Assembly (NCBI GenBank): GCA_033398695.1
Contig: CM065801.1
Coordinates: 51,656,358-51,720,357 of the forward strand
Length of the DNA stretch: 64,000 nucleotides
Source: Orobanche coerulescens
Taxonomy: Eukaryota > Streptophyta > Magnoliopsida > Lamiales > Orobanchaceae
Reading direction: 5' to 3'
Made by a program: the position numbers and the translations under genes. Every line of letters begins with the position of its first letter. Positions within the stretch are counted from its first letter, which is position 1. The notes beneath the pieces were generated by a model, which made no database searches, was not told the origin of the DNA, and was given only the letters and a program-made list of their open reading frames with translations. Shown piece by piece: positions 23,701 through 35,433 of the stretch.

Positions 23701-25083
23701 TACAGAACTTTTAGTTTTGGAAACAAATTGTTCTGCTACTGTATTTTCTACTTCCGGATAATCGGATTCTCGTGCTAGTTCTCATATTTGTACCGTGAAT
23801 CGGGATCTGAACAAAGTAGGAAGCTTGGAGCGGAGAAGTTATGATCACAATCGGAAGCGGGCATAGTGTCGAGGCGACCGACATAGGATCACTTCTTCCG
23901 GGTTTAGAATCCGGCTTTGTTTTGACTTTAGAAGATGTACTTGTTTTGCCCAAGGCACAAAACATTGTATCCATTCCGGTCATGGACCGAAAAGGCTTTT
24001 CATTTTTCATTGGTGATGGTTCCTGCAAAATTTATTTTAGAAATAAACTAGTAGGTACTGCTACATTGTTGAATGGATTGTATCATCTAAATCTCAGCAA
24101 CAAAGTAGTTGTGAATACTATGACTAGAAAACGTGGTAGGGATGAAACCAATCAAGTTTTGAAATGGCATCTTAGACTTGGTCATGTTGGTCAGACCAAG
24201 GTTTACAAGATGGAAAAGGATGGACTTATGGGTCCATTGGGATCGGATCCCTTTCCTACTTGTGAATCTTGCCTTAAAGGCAAAATGACTAAGTCCCCCT
24301 TCACAGGGACTTTTGAAAGAGCCGCTGATAAACTGGGATTAATCCATACCGACGTATGTGGTGTTTTGGAAGCAGCACGTGACGAATATCAATATCTCAT
24401 TACGTTTACAGATGATCATACTAGGTATGATTATGTATACTTAATGATAACATAAATCCGAGGCCTTTGAGAAATTCCAGGAATTCAAGGCCCTAGTCGA
24501 GAAACAAACTGGTAATTATATCAAAGTACTTCGGTCGGACCGAGGTGGCGAGTATATGAGTACGGAGTTTGACGAGTTCCTTAAGGAACATGGAATAGTT
24601 TCACAATTAACACCTCCAGGTACTCCTCAGTTAAATGGTGTGTCAGAAAGAAGGAACCGGACCGTGTTGAACATGGTCCGTCCCATGCTGGGCTATACTG
24701 AATTGCCGATTTACCTGTGGGGGTATGCACTCCTGACTGTCGCGTATATCTTGAACAAATGTCCTTCCAAATCCGTTCCTAAAACTCCACATGAGATGTG
24801 GGAGGGCAGGAAACCAAGTCTTAATCACATTAGGATTTGGGGATGTCCCGCCTATGTCAAGAAGACTAAGGTGGAGAAGTTGGAAGCTAGGTCCGCGAAG
24901 GGACGTTTCATTGGATTCCCATCTGGGACGATGGGATATCTATTGTACATGCCCGGAGATCGAAAGATCGTTATTGCTTTACAAGAACACTTCCTGGAAG
25001 ATGAGTTCATTCAGGAAGGCGGAGCAGGTAGAAGTATTTCTTTAGAAGAATACAATGAAACTCCTCAGGAGACACCTATGTAA
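23701..25083 (+). pseudogene. Co-2 protease remnant and integrase
   Basis: Protease: SDSRASSHIC at about 23763-23793 in place of the usual DSGASSHI, so the catalytic Asp-Ser-Gly has become Asp-Ser-Arg. Integrase frame 23841-24455 holds the GAG-pre-integrase segment (LKWHLRLGHVG...CESCLKGKM) and the first Asp (LIHTDVCG). A stop at 24453-24455 breaks it. It resumes with RSDRGGEY (second Asp) and GVSERRNRT (Glu), so all three D,D,E residues remain. Confidence 0.85.
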
Positions 25084-26352
25084 GAAACTGGAACCGAACC
25101 TTCTGAAACACAAGTACAACCACCTCGTAGGTCTAGTAGGGTGTCTCAATTACCTGAGAGGTATAGTTTTATGCACTTGGAGGAACTGGGTTTCCTCGAG
25201 GTTCCAAGTGATAAACAAGAGACCGACCCGCGACCAAATGACCTAGCAATGGTGGATGTAGACTCCATGAAATGGACTGTAGCAGTCTTCATGTAATTGG
25301 GACCTTCATTTTGACGAGACGGTCAAAGAGTTTGACTTCGTGCAAAATGAAGAGGAATCTTGTATATACAAGAGGGTTAGTGGGAGCAAGATCGCATTCT
25401 TAGTACTATATGTAGATGACATTCTACTAATAGGAAATGATGTGGGAATGCTCAGTTCTGTGAAAGCTTGGCTTTCGAGTAATTTCTCCATGAAAACTTG
25501 GGAGAAGAAACCTATATTCTTGGGATTCGACTCTACTGGGATAGATCGAAGAGAATGATAAGTTTTTCCCAAGCCCTCTATATAGATTAGATCTTAAAGA
25601 GGGTTCCTTCCGATGCGACATGGAATAAAACTCACCTTGAAGATGTGTCCTCATAGTAAGGAACAATGAAAGGAAATGAGTTATATACCATATGCTTCGG
25701 AAGTGGGTAGCCTTACATATGCTTTATTGTGTACAAGACCTGACATTGCGCATGCTGGAAGCGTGGTAAGTAGGTTTCTGCCAACCTACTGGGGAACATT
25801 AGACTGCCGTAAAGAATGTTCTCAAGTACTTTAGAAGTACTAAGAGATCTGATTCTTATATATGGTGGTGGAGAACAGAATCTGGTGGGATTCACTGTAT
25901 TGGACTTCCAAGGACAGAAAGACGATTATATGTCTACTTCTGGCTACATTTACTCTTAATGGAAGAGCAGTATCTTGGCATAGTGCCAAGTAATAGCGCG
26001 ACTGCTAATTCCACCTGTTAGCCGAGTATAAAGCGGCCCTGAGGCCTCCAAACGAAGAATTTAGAAGTTACTGGGTAAACTTCAAGTGATACCATGTCCG
26101 AGTGCTGCTCCAGATCGCGACAACGACGGAGCTGTAGCGCAGGCCAAGGAGCCGAGGTTTCACAATAGCACCAAACATACTGAGAGGAAGTATCATCTCG
26201 TAAGAAAATTTGTTCGCAAGAGATACATTGTGCTGCATAGAGTAGAGTCAGCCGACTACGTCGCTGATCCATCGACTGCCACATTCTCAGATTAGCTTGG
26301 AGCATAATCTGGAGAACATGGGTATTAGATACCATAGTGTGTGGCATTGAGT
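25084..26352 (+). pseudogene. Co-2 truncated reverse transcriptase and RNase H scraps
   Basis: The linker (PRRSSRVSQLPERY, split by stops) leads to MVDVDSMKW. The sequence then jumps to the second half of RT: VLYVDDILLIGND at about 25400-25440. Roughly the N-terminal 150 residues of RT, including the first catalytic Asp motif, are missing. Downstream, RNase H survives only as fragments, for example the KHTERKYHLVR and ESADYVADPSTA segments at about 26174-26280. The element cannot make its own RT. Confidence 0.85.
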
Positions 26353-26365
26353 GCAAGTGGGAGAT
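26353..26365 (+). other. Polypurine tract of Co-2
   Basis: aagtgggaga followed by t directly before the 3' LTR, the usual plant copia arrangement. Confidence 0.8.
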
Positions 26366-28364
26366 TGTTGGGAGTATGCCCTCGAATGCCACTCATAGGA
26401 TGTTGAGTGAGGGCATTGTACTTGTAATTATGTAAATCATTAATATAAGGCAATGGATGTTTCTTTATTTACTGGTAGTTACTGGCATTCCTAACTCGTA
26501 AATATACATATAGAAACTAGTCTGTGTATTTGAGAGCAAAACATTCCACTCCTTATTGGATAAGGGGGTCGGCACTGGAAAGGTTTATAGCCCAAATACT
26601 TAATCGTTCGCAAGTCAATGAAACTTGACTGGGCGTTAAGTTTATGTGAAGACTTGTATGACGTGTTCTTTGACATCGAGAGTGCCTGTCGAACACTAAT
26701 GGTTAATGGGAGCACACATTATAGGTATGCTAATTGGATTAGTATACTCGAACCGACTCACCCTCGATTCGTCACACGGATTTCACTCCGGGACAGTCAA
26801 TGACGGAATCGAAAGGTTGTGATAGGTATTCGTGAACCTTCGACTTGAGGATTTAGTAGGGATGTGCTTGTGACGTCAAGATTTTCATTAGAGTAGTTCG
26901 ACCCTGTAAACCGGAAGGCAGGGGTCAACCTCGACGTGCATCTTGATGGGCAAGTAGCATGTCCTACTGAATACCAAGATAGAATTCTTTCTCCCGTTAG
27001 TGAGCGGGTTATATGTCCTATGCGGTTATTAGCAGATGAGATCATAAGTCTTTGGCCAAAGCATTGGAGCTAGTTGTATTAGATACACGACAGCTCGATG
27101 ATCTCGATTTGCATTAACGCATGCATAGCGTCAAGTACATATAGGGTTTGACTGACCGTGACCCTATAACTTGATCGGGACATTTGAAAGAAGGGTTTAT
27201 ACGTTTACTGGTATTCACGACAGAATGGTTCTTGAATGATCCCATCATTCGCTCTCGGTTAAGTACAATGTAGCCGCCAGTCGCTAGGTGGTGCTACTAC
27301 TCTTTGGTTCCTCCCATTGCTGACTGAGACGAACCTACCGAGTCGCGCAATAGGATTGACGACAGAATGAATCAAGCTAATTCTCTCATTATGAATATTA
27401 GATATTGGATATCTAAATTTGGGACATTGGATGTTTAAATTGACTTATTAGATAAATTGATTTAAGGCCTAATGAATTAAATATTTCACTGGGTGATTAA
27501 TTTAATTCATGAATATAATTATTTCTTGGAGAAATTAATTATGTTATTATGTGATTGATATGATTAATTAATTGGATTAATTAATTGATATAAATACATT
27601 GGAACGGAATCGGAGTTTATCTGTTTGGACTCGCGAGAGTCCGAAATGAACCGAACTTGTCCGATTTCTTCTTGATAGCCGCCCCCTTCCACCAACCTTC
27701 CCTTTGGTCTTTGGTTTCCATTTTATAATGGATGATAATGACTTGTGGGGAAGACCTCTCATGTGAGATGAGTTGTTGGTGGTTATAAAGTGTATAAAGA
27801 ATGAGAAGAAGACTAACTCTCACATGTATTTTTTTTGGAGCATTTCATACGTGAGATATAAGGAAGAGAGAGAGAGAGAGAGAAAAAAACATCTCGAAGT
27901 CTTCTTCATCTTCATCACTAGTTCTTGATTTTTTCTTGGAGAAAAATTGAGAGATAAATTGAGAGATAAATTGAGAGATAGTGAGTTATACACTTAGCGT
28001 GTTATAATTACAATCAAAAGCTTCATCACTTAGCTCTAGCCGTATCCTTAGAGGATAGCAAGGTGATCGTCGTTCCGATCTTCTCCGGCGCGTGACAAGT
28101 AGAGACGCGGTGTTTTCGGCGTTGGATCATCCGAGAGCTTGGAGCGGATTGGATCGTAAGGAAAGAAATCTAAAGCTTGGGGAATAGCTCAAGAGAAGGA
28201 ATCCATTTAATCAACGGACTACAAGGGTGCGTTTCTATATCTCTTGTGTTTCGTATAATATTCGTATATACGTAGCTCGATCGATCCTCGTAGGGATTCG
28301 GATCGAATTAATTTTCGTTTTACCGCTTCCGCTGGGCTTTCGTTTTAGGCACCGAATCCCAACA
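26366..28364 (+). repeat. Co-2 3' LTR
   Basis: 1999 bp, partner of 19237-21220. TATAAATA at about 27589-27596. Followed by TSD tagcg (28365-28369). Confidence 0.92.
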
Positions 28365-28369
28365 TAGCG

Positions 28370-28900
28370 GTCGTGAAGGGGTGAGCTTCCCGGGTGATAC
28401 TGGCTGTGGCATGTTTTTGAGTATTGAGTATTTATTTCTGGTTGTTTTATTTCCGCCGAAAATGTGTATTTTGAATTGTGTTTATCTCCGCTGCATGTGT
28501 ATATTTCAAAATGGCTTTCCTATATTTTTATCCGCTGCGTGTGTATTTTAAAATGGCTTTTCGGTATTTTTACCAACTCGGGTGTATTTTCAAAATGGCC
28601 TTTTGGCATTTTGCGAACTTGAGTTATTTCGTTAAACCCCTTTTCCTAAACTACTTTATCAGTACGTATAAGTGGTAGCTTAACGTACATTTTGAACTGT
28701 CGAGATTTGGCATTTCGCCTTGTATTTTCAAATGGTATTCTATGACGGTATTTTAGAATTATATTTTTGAAATATTTGAGTATTTGCAAAATATTACCGT
28801 CATTAGCCTTTTGGCGTTTTTGAAATGGTTTTTAGCTTGGTGGGTTCCGGCGCGGGGCCCACGGCGCTGTAATATCCCAGATGATTTGGGGGGTGTTACA
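28370..28900 (+). repeat. Gy-1 3' LTR, segment 3 (end)
   Basis: Matches 2724-3267 of the 5' LTR and ends tgttaca at 28900. This is the right border of Gy-1. Confidence 0.85.
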
Positions 28901-29020
28901 CATGACACGTCATTGAAAACTGACACGCCATCAATGATGTGTAAGATGCCACGTTAGTAATTAACGCCAGCATGGCGCCTGTAAAAAAACTAACGGCAGG
29001 GAAGTAAATAAAACATATCT

Positions 29021-29746
29021 GAAACTTCAGTACCAGTATCCGGACAATTAACATTTCGGGTGAGTATCGATCGTCGGTATTATCGGGCGGTTCTCGAGCG
29101 ATTCCCGAGTATACTTGGATCGATAACAACCCTATTTCTAAATTGAGTTTCTGGATGTAACCGCTTCTTTATCAACCGTAATGCTCTATTTATTAGTTAT
29201 CAAAAGAATATATGAACATTGAAGTTCATAAATCTTAGTTTTAAAGTATTATTTAATCTGTTCCATAAGGAAAAGTCTACTTTAAAAACTATTTTCGTCC
29301 CAAAGTACGGATTCACTTTTTCGATTTTACTATTTTATATACCCTTTGTCGTAATTGAATATTATGACCCTAAAATATATGATACTTATTATGATAATAC
29401 TATTAACTAAAGAATATAACTTTAACGCTAATGTAACATATATATTACATTGGATTTATGCATATTCATACATCGGAAAATGCAGTTTATGCATAACAAA
29501 TATACTTTCATGCATAATTAATATAAAACTCATGTTATTTGCAATTCGTAGGATAAGAACCATTCTCACAAGAACCCACAATAAATAGAGCATTACGATT
29601 GATAAAGAAGGCGGTTACATACAGAAACTCAATTCATAAATAGAGCTGTTAGCGATCCAAATATACTCTGGAACCGCCAGATAATACTTACAATCGATAC
29701 TCACCCAAAATATTAACGGAAATCCGGATACTGGTACTGAAGTTGA
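29021..29746. repeat. Long imperfect inverted repeat (arms about 170 bp, loop about 385 bp)
   Basis: 29021-29195 is the imperfect reverse complement of 29581-29746. Both outer ends read cttcagtaccagtatccgga on one strand, and the inner ends share the stretch atgctctatttatt. The AT-rich spacer has no supportable gene. No target-site duplication is obvious. It is probably a foldback/MITE-like element; a transcript would form a long hairpin. Confidence 0.8.
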
Positions 29747-31192
29747 AATCGAAACCGGTAAAGACCTATATCGTTAACCCATTAAAAGAACCGGTAATTT
29801 TTTACTAATTTTTTGTGAATGTAGTTGAATATTGAAGCAACTACTTCAACAACTTTGACTTCTTTAGTACAGTGAATTTGTTCTTTTTGAGCCTATGATG
29901 AACCTGTTCCGAGGCGGTTCTCAATGTAACTGCAAAGCTATTGAGAAGTACTGTTTTATAACTTCTTTGGATTTGAATTGTAATAGCATTTTTTTGGCTG
30001 AATAATTTGTTTATTATCAAGTATTGAAGCATTGGAACAGATTTTTTGAAGTATTGGAACAGATTTTTCGTGCCGAGTCTCGGGTCCTGGGTCCTTAATG
30101 AGTAAACGAACCAGGACCTAACAGTTCTGAACTAGACCGAGTATTAGCCGATCCCAGTTCACGTAACACGTTTGCTTACCAAACCAGTTCCAGTCCCTTA
30201 CTATAGAATCAATACTTTAACGGTCTAGTTCCTGACATACCCGGTAACCTTATTGGATCTGACCCGTTAAGCCAATACCCGAACCGGACTGATAACAGAC
30301 CTATTCATAAGTAACAACCTTGGTGTATCCAACCAGAGCCAGTAGGGGACGGATAAGAGCAGAGCAGAGCTAAAAAATCAACCAAGTTCGGATAAAATTC
30401 AATTGGTCATGGTTCAAGGCAGCGACCATACGAATAAATTCAAATACAGTTACGATTGTAATTTTGAACATATTTCATCTACACTCCTATTTATATTGTT
30501 ATGAGTTAATAATTTATTTTATCTTCAAAGAATTTACAATCGATCTTAATGGATTCTAAAATCTATTTAAAGTACAAATTAAGTTATAAAAATATACCAT
30601 TAACATGCTCAAAAAATTTTAAATAAGAAACACCAATTTTATATACGACAATAAAGATTGGGGGTTTACTTGGACAATGTATATAAATAAAAGTAGCAGT
30701 ATAAATTACAAAAATGCATAACCAACATGCTAAAAACATTTAAGATGGCAAAACAAGTTTAGTTACGAAAAGTAGTTGGGAACTATTAGGCTAAGATATA
30801 TAAAATAATTTTTGGACAAAATAAAAAACAAGTGCGGGAATCATCATGTAATAAATTTACTATTTTATCAATTAAGCTATGAGCAAGTTACAAAATATAG
30901 GGGTTGGGAATTGGGCGGGTTTCGCCGATGACCTAGGTAGCACAAAAACGGGGACTGAGACGAAAAATGGGGACGGGGACAAAAAATAGCAAAATCAGTT
31001 CAAAATACGGATACGGCATGAGGTACGTGGAAAAAAGTTCCAAAATTAAAATCCATACGTAGTTCTAAAACTAAAATCCATACAATCAGATTTTAGATAC
31101 ACAATTTTAAACACAATAATATATATATATATATATATATAAGACAATAGGTGAAAAACTCAATTGAAGAGCAAGTATAATTTATAATACAT
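29747..31192. other. Intergenic, AT-rich; no gene seen
   Basis: Mostly AT-rich non-coding sequence. 30070-30370 is a GC-richer block with repeated gggtcc/aacc(a/g)g words, as often found in subterminal parts of plant hAT elements. 30899 onward (taggggttgggaattgggcgg, then cggggac words) also looks like the edge of a hAT-type element, but I cannot pair its ends. A (TA)n run lies near 31120-31140. Confidence 0.45.
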
Positions 31193-31203
31193 ATCGAGTC
31201 AGA

Positions 31204-31316
31204 TTGTTATTTGCATGAGTTATGGTGTTAACTAATTTTAGACAATTAAACGACACTATAATCTTCATGCCACCGACCCCAACATAGTTGGGATTAAGGT
31301 GCTGATGATGATGATG
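31204..31316 (+). mobile_element. 5'-truncated LINE (RTE-like) or LINE-mobilised tail with 11-bp TSD
   Basis: The tail reads ccccaacatagttgggatta...gctgatgatgatgatg. It is flanked by atcgagtcaga at 31193-31203 and 31317-31327. The same tail occurs at 32695-32747 (plus) and 33508-33570 (minus), so three copies of one family lie within 2.5 kb. Target-primed insertion explains the variable TSD and (TGA)n end. Confidence 0.75.
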
Positions 31317-31327
31317 ATCGAGTCAGA

Positions 31328-32186
31328 CTATAATTTACAATTTATAGAAAGAAAAACTAAAGTAAAAAAAAAAAAAAAAAAAAAAAAAGCAAAAAGGTAC
31401 AGCAAAAAGAACATGGGAGATGAATCACCATTCACTGCAATATTAGAAGAAGATAACGAAGAGGGGCAAACAGGGGAGAACAAAAAAAGAAGAGATACAG
31501 ACGATGCATATCTAAGCTTTCAATCAAGGGAGGGAGATGAATCAGGCGACTAACCACCTAATCGGAGAAGACCGCTGCACCAGAGATAAAATTTGTCCAA
31601 CTTGTGAAGATAGCCGCTGTCCCTGGAGAGTGGTGGAGATAACCGGCTGCCACGGCTTCCGCTGCAGAGTGAACCAATTCCTCGAAGAAGCAGTCGACCG
31701 AGCGGTAGGGATACTATGAAGAACAGGAAATGGAGCGGCTCTCAAGTCTCAGCAATCAACAAACCTAAAAATAAAAAACTTTTCTTTTTTATTATTTCTT
31801 GCAGTATTTTTATATATTTTTTGGACAAAAGTATCAAATATGGTAGGGGATGGACAAAAACACATCCAGCTGTTCCCGATTCGTCCCCAAAATGCGATCA
31901 AAGCGCACCCAATTTGTATGACCGAACCCACCAGCCTCGAAATGTTTTGACGACGAATCCAAGCCGAACCCGTCCCGTCCCCGTCCCCGCGGCGTCCCCA
32001 GAACAGCAACGGGCCTCAAATAGGGGACCCCGTGCTTCATAACCAATGACCTGTGACCACCTTATGAAATATGGGGTATAGGGGCCGGGGGGTGGGGGTG
32101 CATATATTCTAAAAACCACAAAATTTTAGAGATATACATATAAAAGAGATAAAATATATGTGGGGGCTCCCAGCCCCTGCCGGGGT
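31328..32186. other. Intergenic; poly-A run, GC-rich block, no recognised gene
   Basis: A run of about 25 A lies near 31365. Short open frames follow on both strands (for example 31299-31553 plus, highly charged), none of which I recognise. 31850-32010 is rich in cgtccc/gtcccc words, the complement of the gggac words at 30950, hinting that 30900-32010 are two inverted edges of one old DNA transposon. Confidence 0.4.
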
Positions 32187-32201
32187 CCTTAAATCCGCCC
32201 T
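32187..32201 (-). mobile_element. Possible hAT-type terminal sequence
   Basis: On the minus strand the sequence caagggcggatttaagg resembles the CAGGGGCGGAT-type ends common in plant hAT transposons. The partner end was not found, so this may be a truncated copy. Confidence 0.35.
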
Positions 32202-32559
32202 TGTTCAACCCAAACAATTACTCTATAACCAGAGCAATCAAAACAAAGGGAGTGTTTGCAAAATCTAAAAGAAAAAGGTGTAACTATCAAGTTGCAGCTG
32301 ACAAAGTAATGTCTGGAGTTTTCGAACATTTCCAAAATCAGGAATAAAATAGGAATACGGAAAGTTTCAATTTCAAATGCATTATTTTTCGTAATCTGCA
32401 AGTGTTCCGTGTACTTGTGGCTTGTCTAATCATAGGTGCCTGCACTTCCATCTGTACCATTACGTACCTGCATCATAACAATCGTAAGGTCGTCAAAATA
32501 AATTCTCGCGGCTATTCTTGTCGAGCATAGCTTTGGATATAATAAAATGAAATGGAATT

Positions 32560-32747
32560 TGATCTCATTTCTCCTTCATATGAAGGTCTTCCTTCATATG
32601 AAAGACAGGACGAGTATCCGGCATAAAATTTTGCTACTTTACTTTTTGCATGATTTTGTAGTGTTTAACTTTGACCGTTACTATAATTTTCGTGTCATCG
32701 ACCCCAACATAGTTGAGATTAGGTGCAGATGCTGATGATGACGACGA
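32560..32747 (+). mobile_element. LINE tail copy (RTE-like)
   Basis: Shares gacaggacgagtatccggc, the ccccaacatagttgagatta segment and a gatgatgacgacgac end with the copy at 33508-33840. No clean TSD. Confidence 0.6.
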
Positions 32748-33379
32748 CCACATAAGGTAGTTGAAAAAAAGGACCCAAGGTTTGATTCAGTTGTTATAGT
32801 TCCAGTATTATTGCTTTATTTTAAATTCTTTTTGCTTGTAAAAGTTGTAATTCTTTGTTTTACGATTTTCTTGGTCACGAACGACTTATGCGTCAACATC
32901 CCAGTTTCGAGTAGCTGGCGGACGGGCATAAATAATTTGAGTCTGAACCAAGCTCAGATGGAAGCAATGCTGATCAGATGTAAGGAGATGATGGTGAATC
33001 AAAACAAAGGTAAGGAGCGATACTGAATACACAAATCCCTATTTGGGTAGCTGATGGTAACAGGGTCAATATTATTAGTGAATACACAAGTCCCATCCTT
33101 GGGACGCGGTGTTGAATGCAGAATCCTCTTACAGTAACGGTGGCTGACGGTAGTGTGCAGAGTTTGAGTGGGGCATGGGGAATTATAAATTAAAAGCTCC
33201 AGTTAGAATTCTGAAGTTGGGTAGCTGAGATATGGTCACTGTAGTGTATCTATTGAGGCAGCCTTGGGGTTATTACTTTTTGACTTCTCAAAGCAAAAGA
33301 GGTTATTCTTCAAGGCGTTCGACCGGAGGTTTCTTTAAGAATAATCATTGAGAAACAGGTGAAGGGGGTCATCAGAAAG

Positions 33380-34500
33380 GCGAAGGCAACTCTAATTGGC
33401 TGTCTTAGGGCAGTAACAGCTGAAGTCATGACGTTTGAACTCACAAACATGGTGTTTAGGCCATTCCTAAGAAGGTTTGTGCTGGTGTTCTTCGATGATA
33501 TCCTGATCATCATCATCATCATCATCAAGTGCACCTTAATCCCAACTATGTTGGGGTTGGTGGCATGAAAATTATAGTGCCAATTAACTGTCGAAAATTA
33601 GTTAATACTACAATTCAAGCAAAAGACAAAGTGGCAAAGTTTTACGCCGGATGCCCTTCCTGTCGCAACCTTCATATGAAGGAGAAATGCGATGAAATTC
33701 CAAAACCATCAAAATCATAGGCTTTTCCAGTTACATGGAAAATATCATGAGATGGTGATGAGTCGAGATAATTGCTATAGTCATGTCACATTACGTGATT
33801 GATATTATAAAATCATCACGTACATCATGGAACATGACTCCGATGATATCCTGATATACAGTCGGAGTATGACAAGACAACTGAAGCATTTGAAGCAAGT
33901 CTTTTATGTAATGGAGGAGAATGATCCACCAGCCCAGGGTACCAAGTGTGCTTTTGGGCAGGGGAATGTGGAGTATTTGGGGCATATAGTCAGGAAAGAA
34001 GGTTAGCAGCTGACCCACGAAAAATTCAAGCAATGACAGTGTCACCACCACAGAGAGTAAGTGCACTCAGAGGGTTCCTAGGCCGAACAAGCTAGGGAAT
34101 TTATAAGGATTTATGGTAGGAGTGCAAACCCAATAACAGAGTTAACAAGAAGGGGACGTTTCTTCGGGATGGGTGTAGCTGAGCAAGCTTTAGAGGGTCT
34201 GAAGGCATGATTGAAATGAGGCACTTTGTCTTGCAACTCCCAGATTTTATTCAGATCTTTGTTGTTGAAACTGATGCAAGCTACGGTTGTCTTGAGGCAG
34301 TGTTGATGCAGGAGTATCACCCCATAGCCTTCATAAGCAAGGCTCTAGGTTCAAATAACTCAGGGTCGTCCATTTATGAGATGGCAGTAGAAAAATGGAG
34401 GTCATATCTCATCCATGTTCAGTCTGTAATTAAAAGTCGAGCAAAATACTTCCAACTCCCTTTTACAGCAGAAATATATCCCGAAGCTTTTGAGATTTGA
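33380..34500 (+). pseudogene. Gy-2 RT and RNase H remnants, split by a LINE
   Basis: RT palm pieces: FELTNMVFRPFLRRFVLVFF with DDIL at about 33430-33507, resuming as DDILIYSRS and YLGHIV after the LINE (33850-34000). The RNase H-like part at about 34215-34420 contains VVETDAS and HPIAFISKALG. Many stops and frameshifts; no function expected. Confidence 0.7.
33508..33840 (-). mobile_element. LINE (RTE-like) insertion with perfect 15-bp TSD inside Gy-2 RT
   Basis: Flanked by cgatgatatcctgat at 33493-33507 and 33841-33855, which is the codons of the RT FDDIL motif duplicated. The (ATC)n end lies at the left, so the element points to the minus strand. It includes the family words ggaagggcatccggc and ccccaacatagttgggatta. 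333 bp, presumably 5'-truncated. Confidence 0.82.
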
Positions 34501-35007
34501 TTACAGAATTGAGTTCAAGAATGGGGTGGAAAACAAAGGTTGCTGATGCCTTGTCAAGAACAGGGTTTGAAGCAGCTAAATGCCAGGGGCTCAAGCTTGG
34601 CGTCCACCCTGGATATATGAGCTTCAGGAGAGTTGTGATACTAGTGAATTAACACAAGCTATAGCAGAAATCACCACAAGCCCTTACATTTAATCTGTAT
34701 TTCTTATCAAGATTGGGGAAGTTGCATACAGGGTGCAGTTGTCTTTAATGTTTCTTTGCTTAAGAGACATATTTTTAGTCCTACAGGGTCCATTCCATCA
34801 TTGCCACCTTTTTGTGCTCCACTAAGGGAAGACCAAGAGATCCTTGCCAGGAGGATAGTTAAGAAGAATAATAGTCATGCATCCAGGTACTCACTCAATG
34901 GGCACATCTGCAGGAGGAGGCCATGTCGCAGGATTACACATCTCCATTGTTGAGCAGTTTCCCAGATGTATGACTTGAGGACAAGTCACAGAATTGGAGG
35001 CGGGTAT

Positions 35008-35295
35008 TGTTACACTTCCCAGCATTTTTGTGCTTTATTTTCAAGTTTCGCATGTAAAAGTTGTAATTCTTTGTTTTACGCTTTTCCACGTCACAAACGA
35101 CTTATGATTCAACATTTCCATTTCGAGCAGCTAACGGGCGGGTACAAATAACCGGAGTCCGACCCTAGATTAAGATCGGAATCATAATTGGCTTGTAATC
35201 TTCAAATTTTTCTCTCTTTCTCAATCTACCAATCGCTGGGATCTTTTCCTCTTAATTTCTGTCTTCAAATTCAAATAATTGCTCCGATTGTAACA
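35008..35295 (+). repeat. Gy-2 3' LTR
   Basis: Preceded by ggaggcgggtat, a weak purine tract. Begins tgttacacttcc and probably ends tgtaaca. Only its first 155 bp can be matched to the 5' copy. Confidence 0.6.
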
Positions 35296-35433
35296 TCAAT
35301 CTTGATTCTAAGGATTTAAGAAGGTTAATGTAATGTTTCTGTATTTAACTTTTCTTCTTATATGAATGGGAAAAATACAAGATGAAATCAAACCTCAAGG
35401 GTTTTGTATTTTTTTTTAACTTTCCATTTTTAG

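Larger units (their letters stand above)
19237..28364 (+). mobile_element. Co-2: Ty1/copia retrotransposon, heavily decayed, nested in Gy-1
   Basis: LTRs at 19237-21220 and 26366-28364 begin tgttggga and end cccaaca. TSD tagcg at 19232-19236 and 28365-28369. The undisturbed site is visible in the other Gy-1 LTR. Inside are gag, zinc knuckle, protease remnant, integrase, a truncated RT and RNase H scraps, in copia order. It differs from the Co-1/Co-3 family in LTR, gag and purine tract. Confidence 0.92.
1..28900 (+). mobile_element. Gy-1: Ty3/gypsy-type derivative with about 4.8-kb LTRs and a nearly empty interior (5' end outside window)
   Basis: Seen: 1-3267 is repeated as 16513-19236 plus 28370-28900. 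The first copy ends in ttaca and is followed by a Met-tRNA-type primer site; 383 bp later a purine tract (3641-3650) precedes the second copy. Both copies end in tgttaca; the second begins with a TGTAATACCCGG-like start (first bases altered). With the two copia insertions and one copy of each TSD removed, the 3' LTR is 1405+2837+531, about 4773 bp. The interior has no gag or pol. Known: gypsy chromoviruses of the Del/Tekay group have long LTRs with this kind of terminus and PBS. Inference: a non-autonomous LARD-like element or a deletion derivative that needs proteins in trans. The 5-bp TSD should be catga (28901-28905), to be matched just left of the window. Confidence 0.82.
32792..35295 (+). 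mobile_element. Gy-2: old degenerate Ty3/gypsy element
   Basis: LTR-like ends: 32792-32955 (5', truncated) matches 35008-35165 (3'), sharing gtaaaagttgtaattctttg. The 3' LTR would run 35008-35295 (TGTTA...TAACA). Flanks tcagt (32787-32791) and tcaat (35296-35300) are a 5-bp TSD with one mismatch. The inside keeps scraps of RT and RNase H. It is much older than the other retroelements here. Confidence 0.68.

Noticed and set aside
31299..31553. Charged 84-codon ORF after a poly-A run
   Set aside because: Starts inside a LINE tail and runs through a homopolymer; no recognisable domain and no support for transcription.
30070..32010. One complete DNA transposon with inverted GC-rich edges
   Set aside because: Complementary word composition is suggestive, but no matching termini or TSD could be found by eye.
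35008..35295. Start of a further gene upstream or downstream of PUMY
   Set aside because: The sequence matches 32792-32955 and is better explained as the Gy-2 3' LTR.
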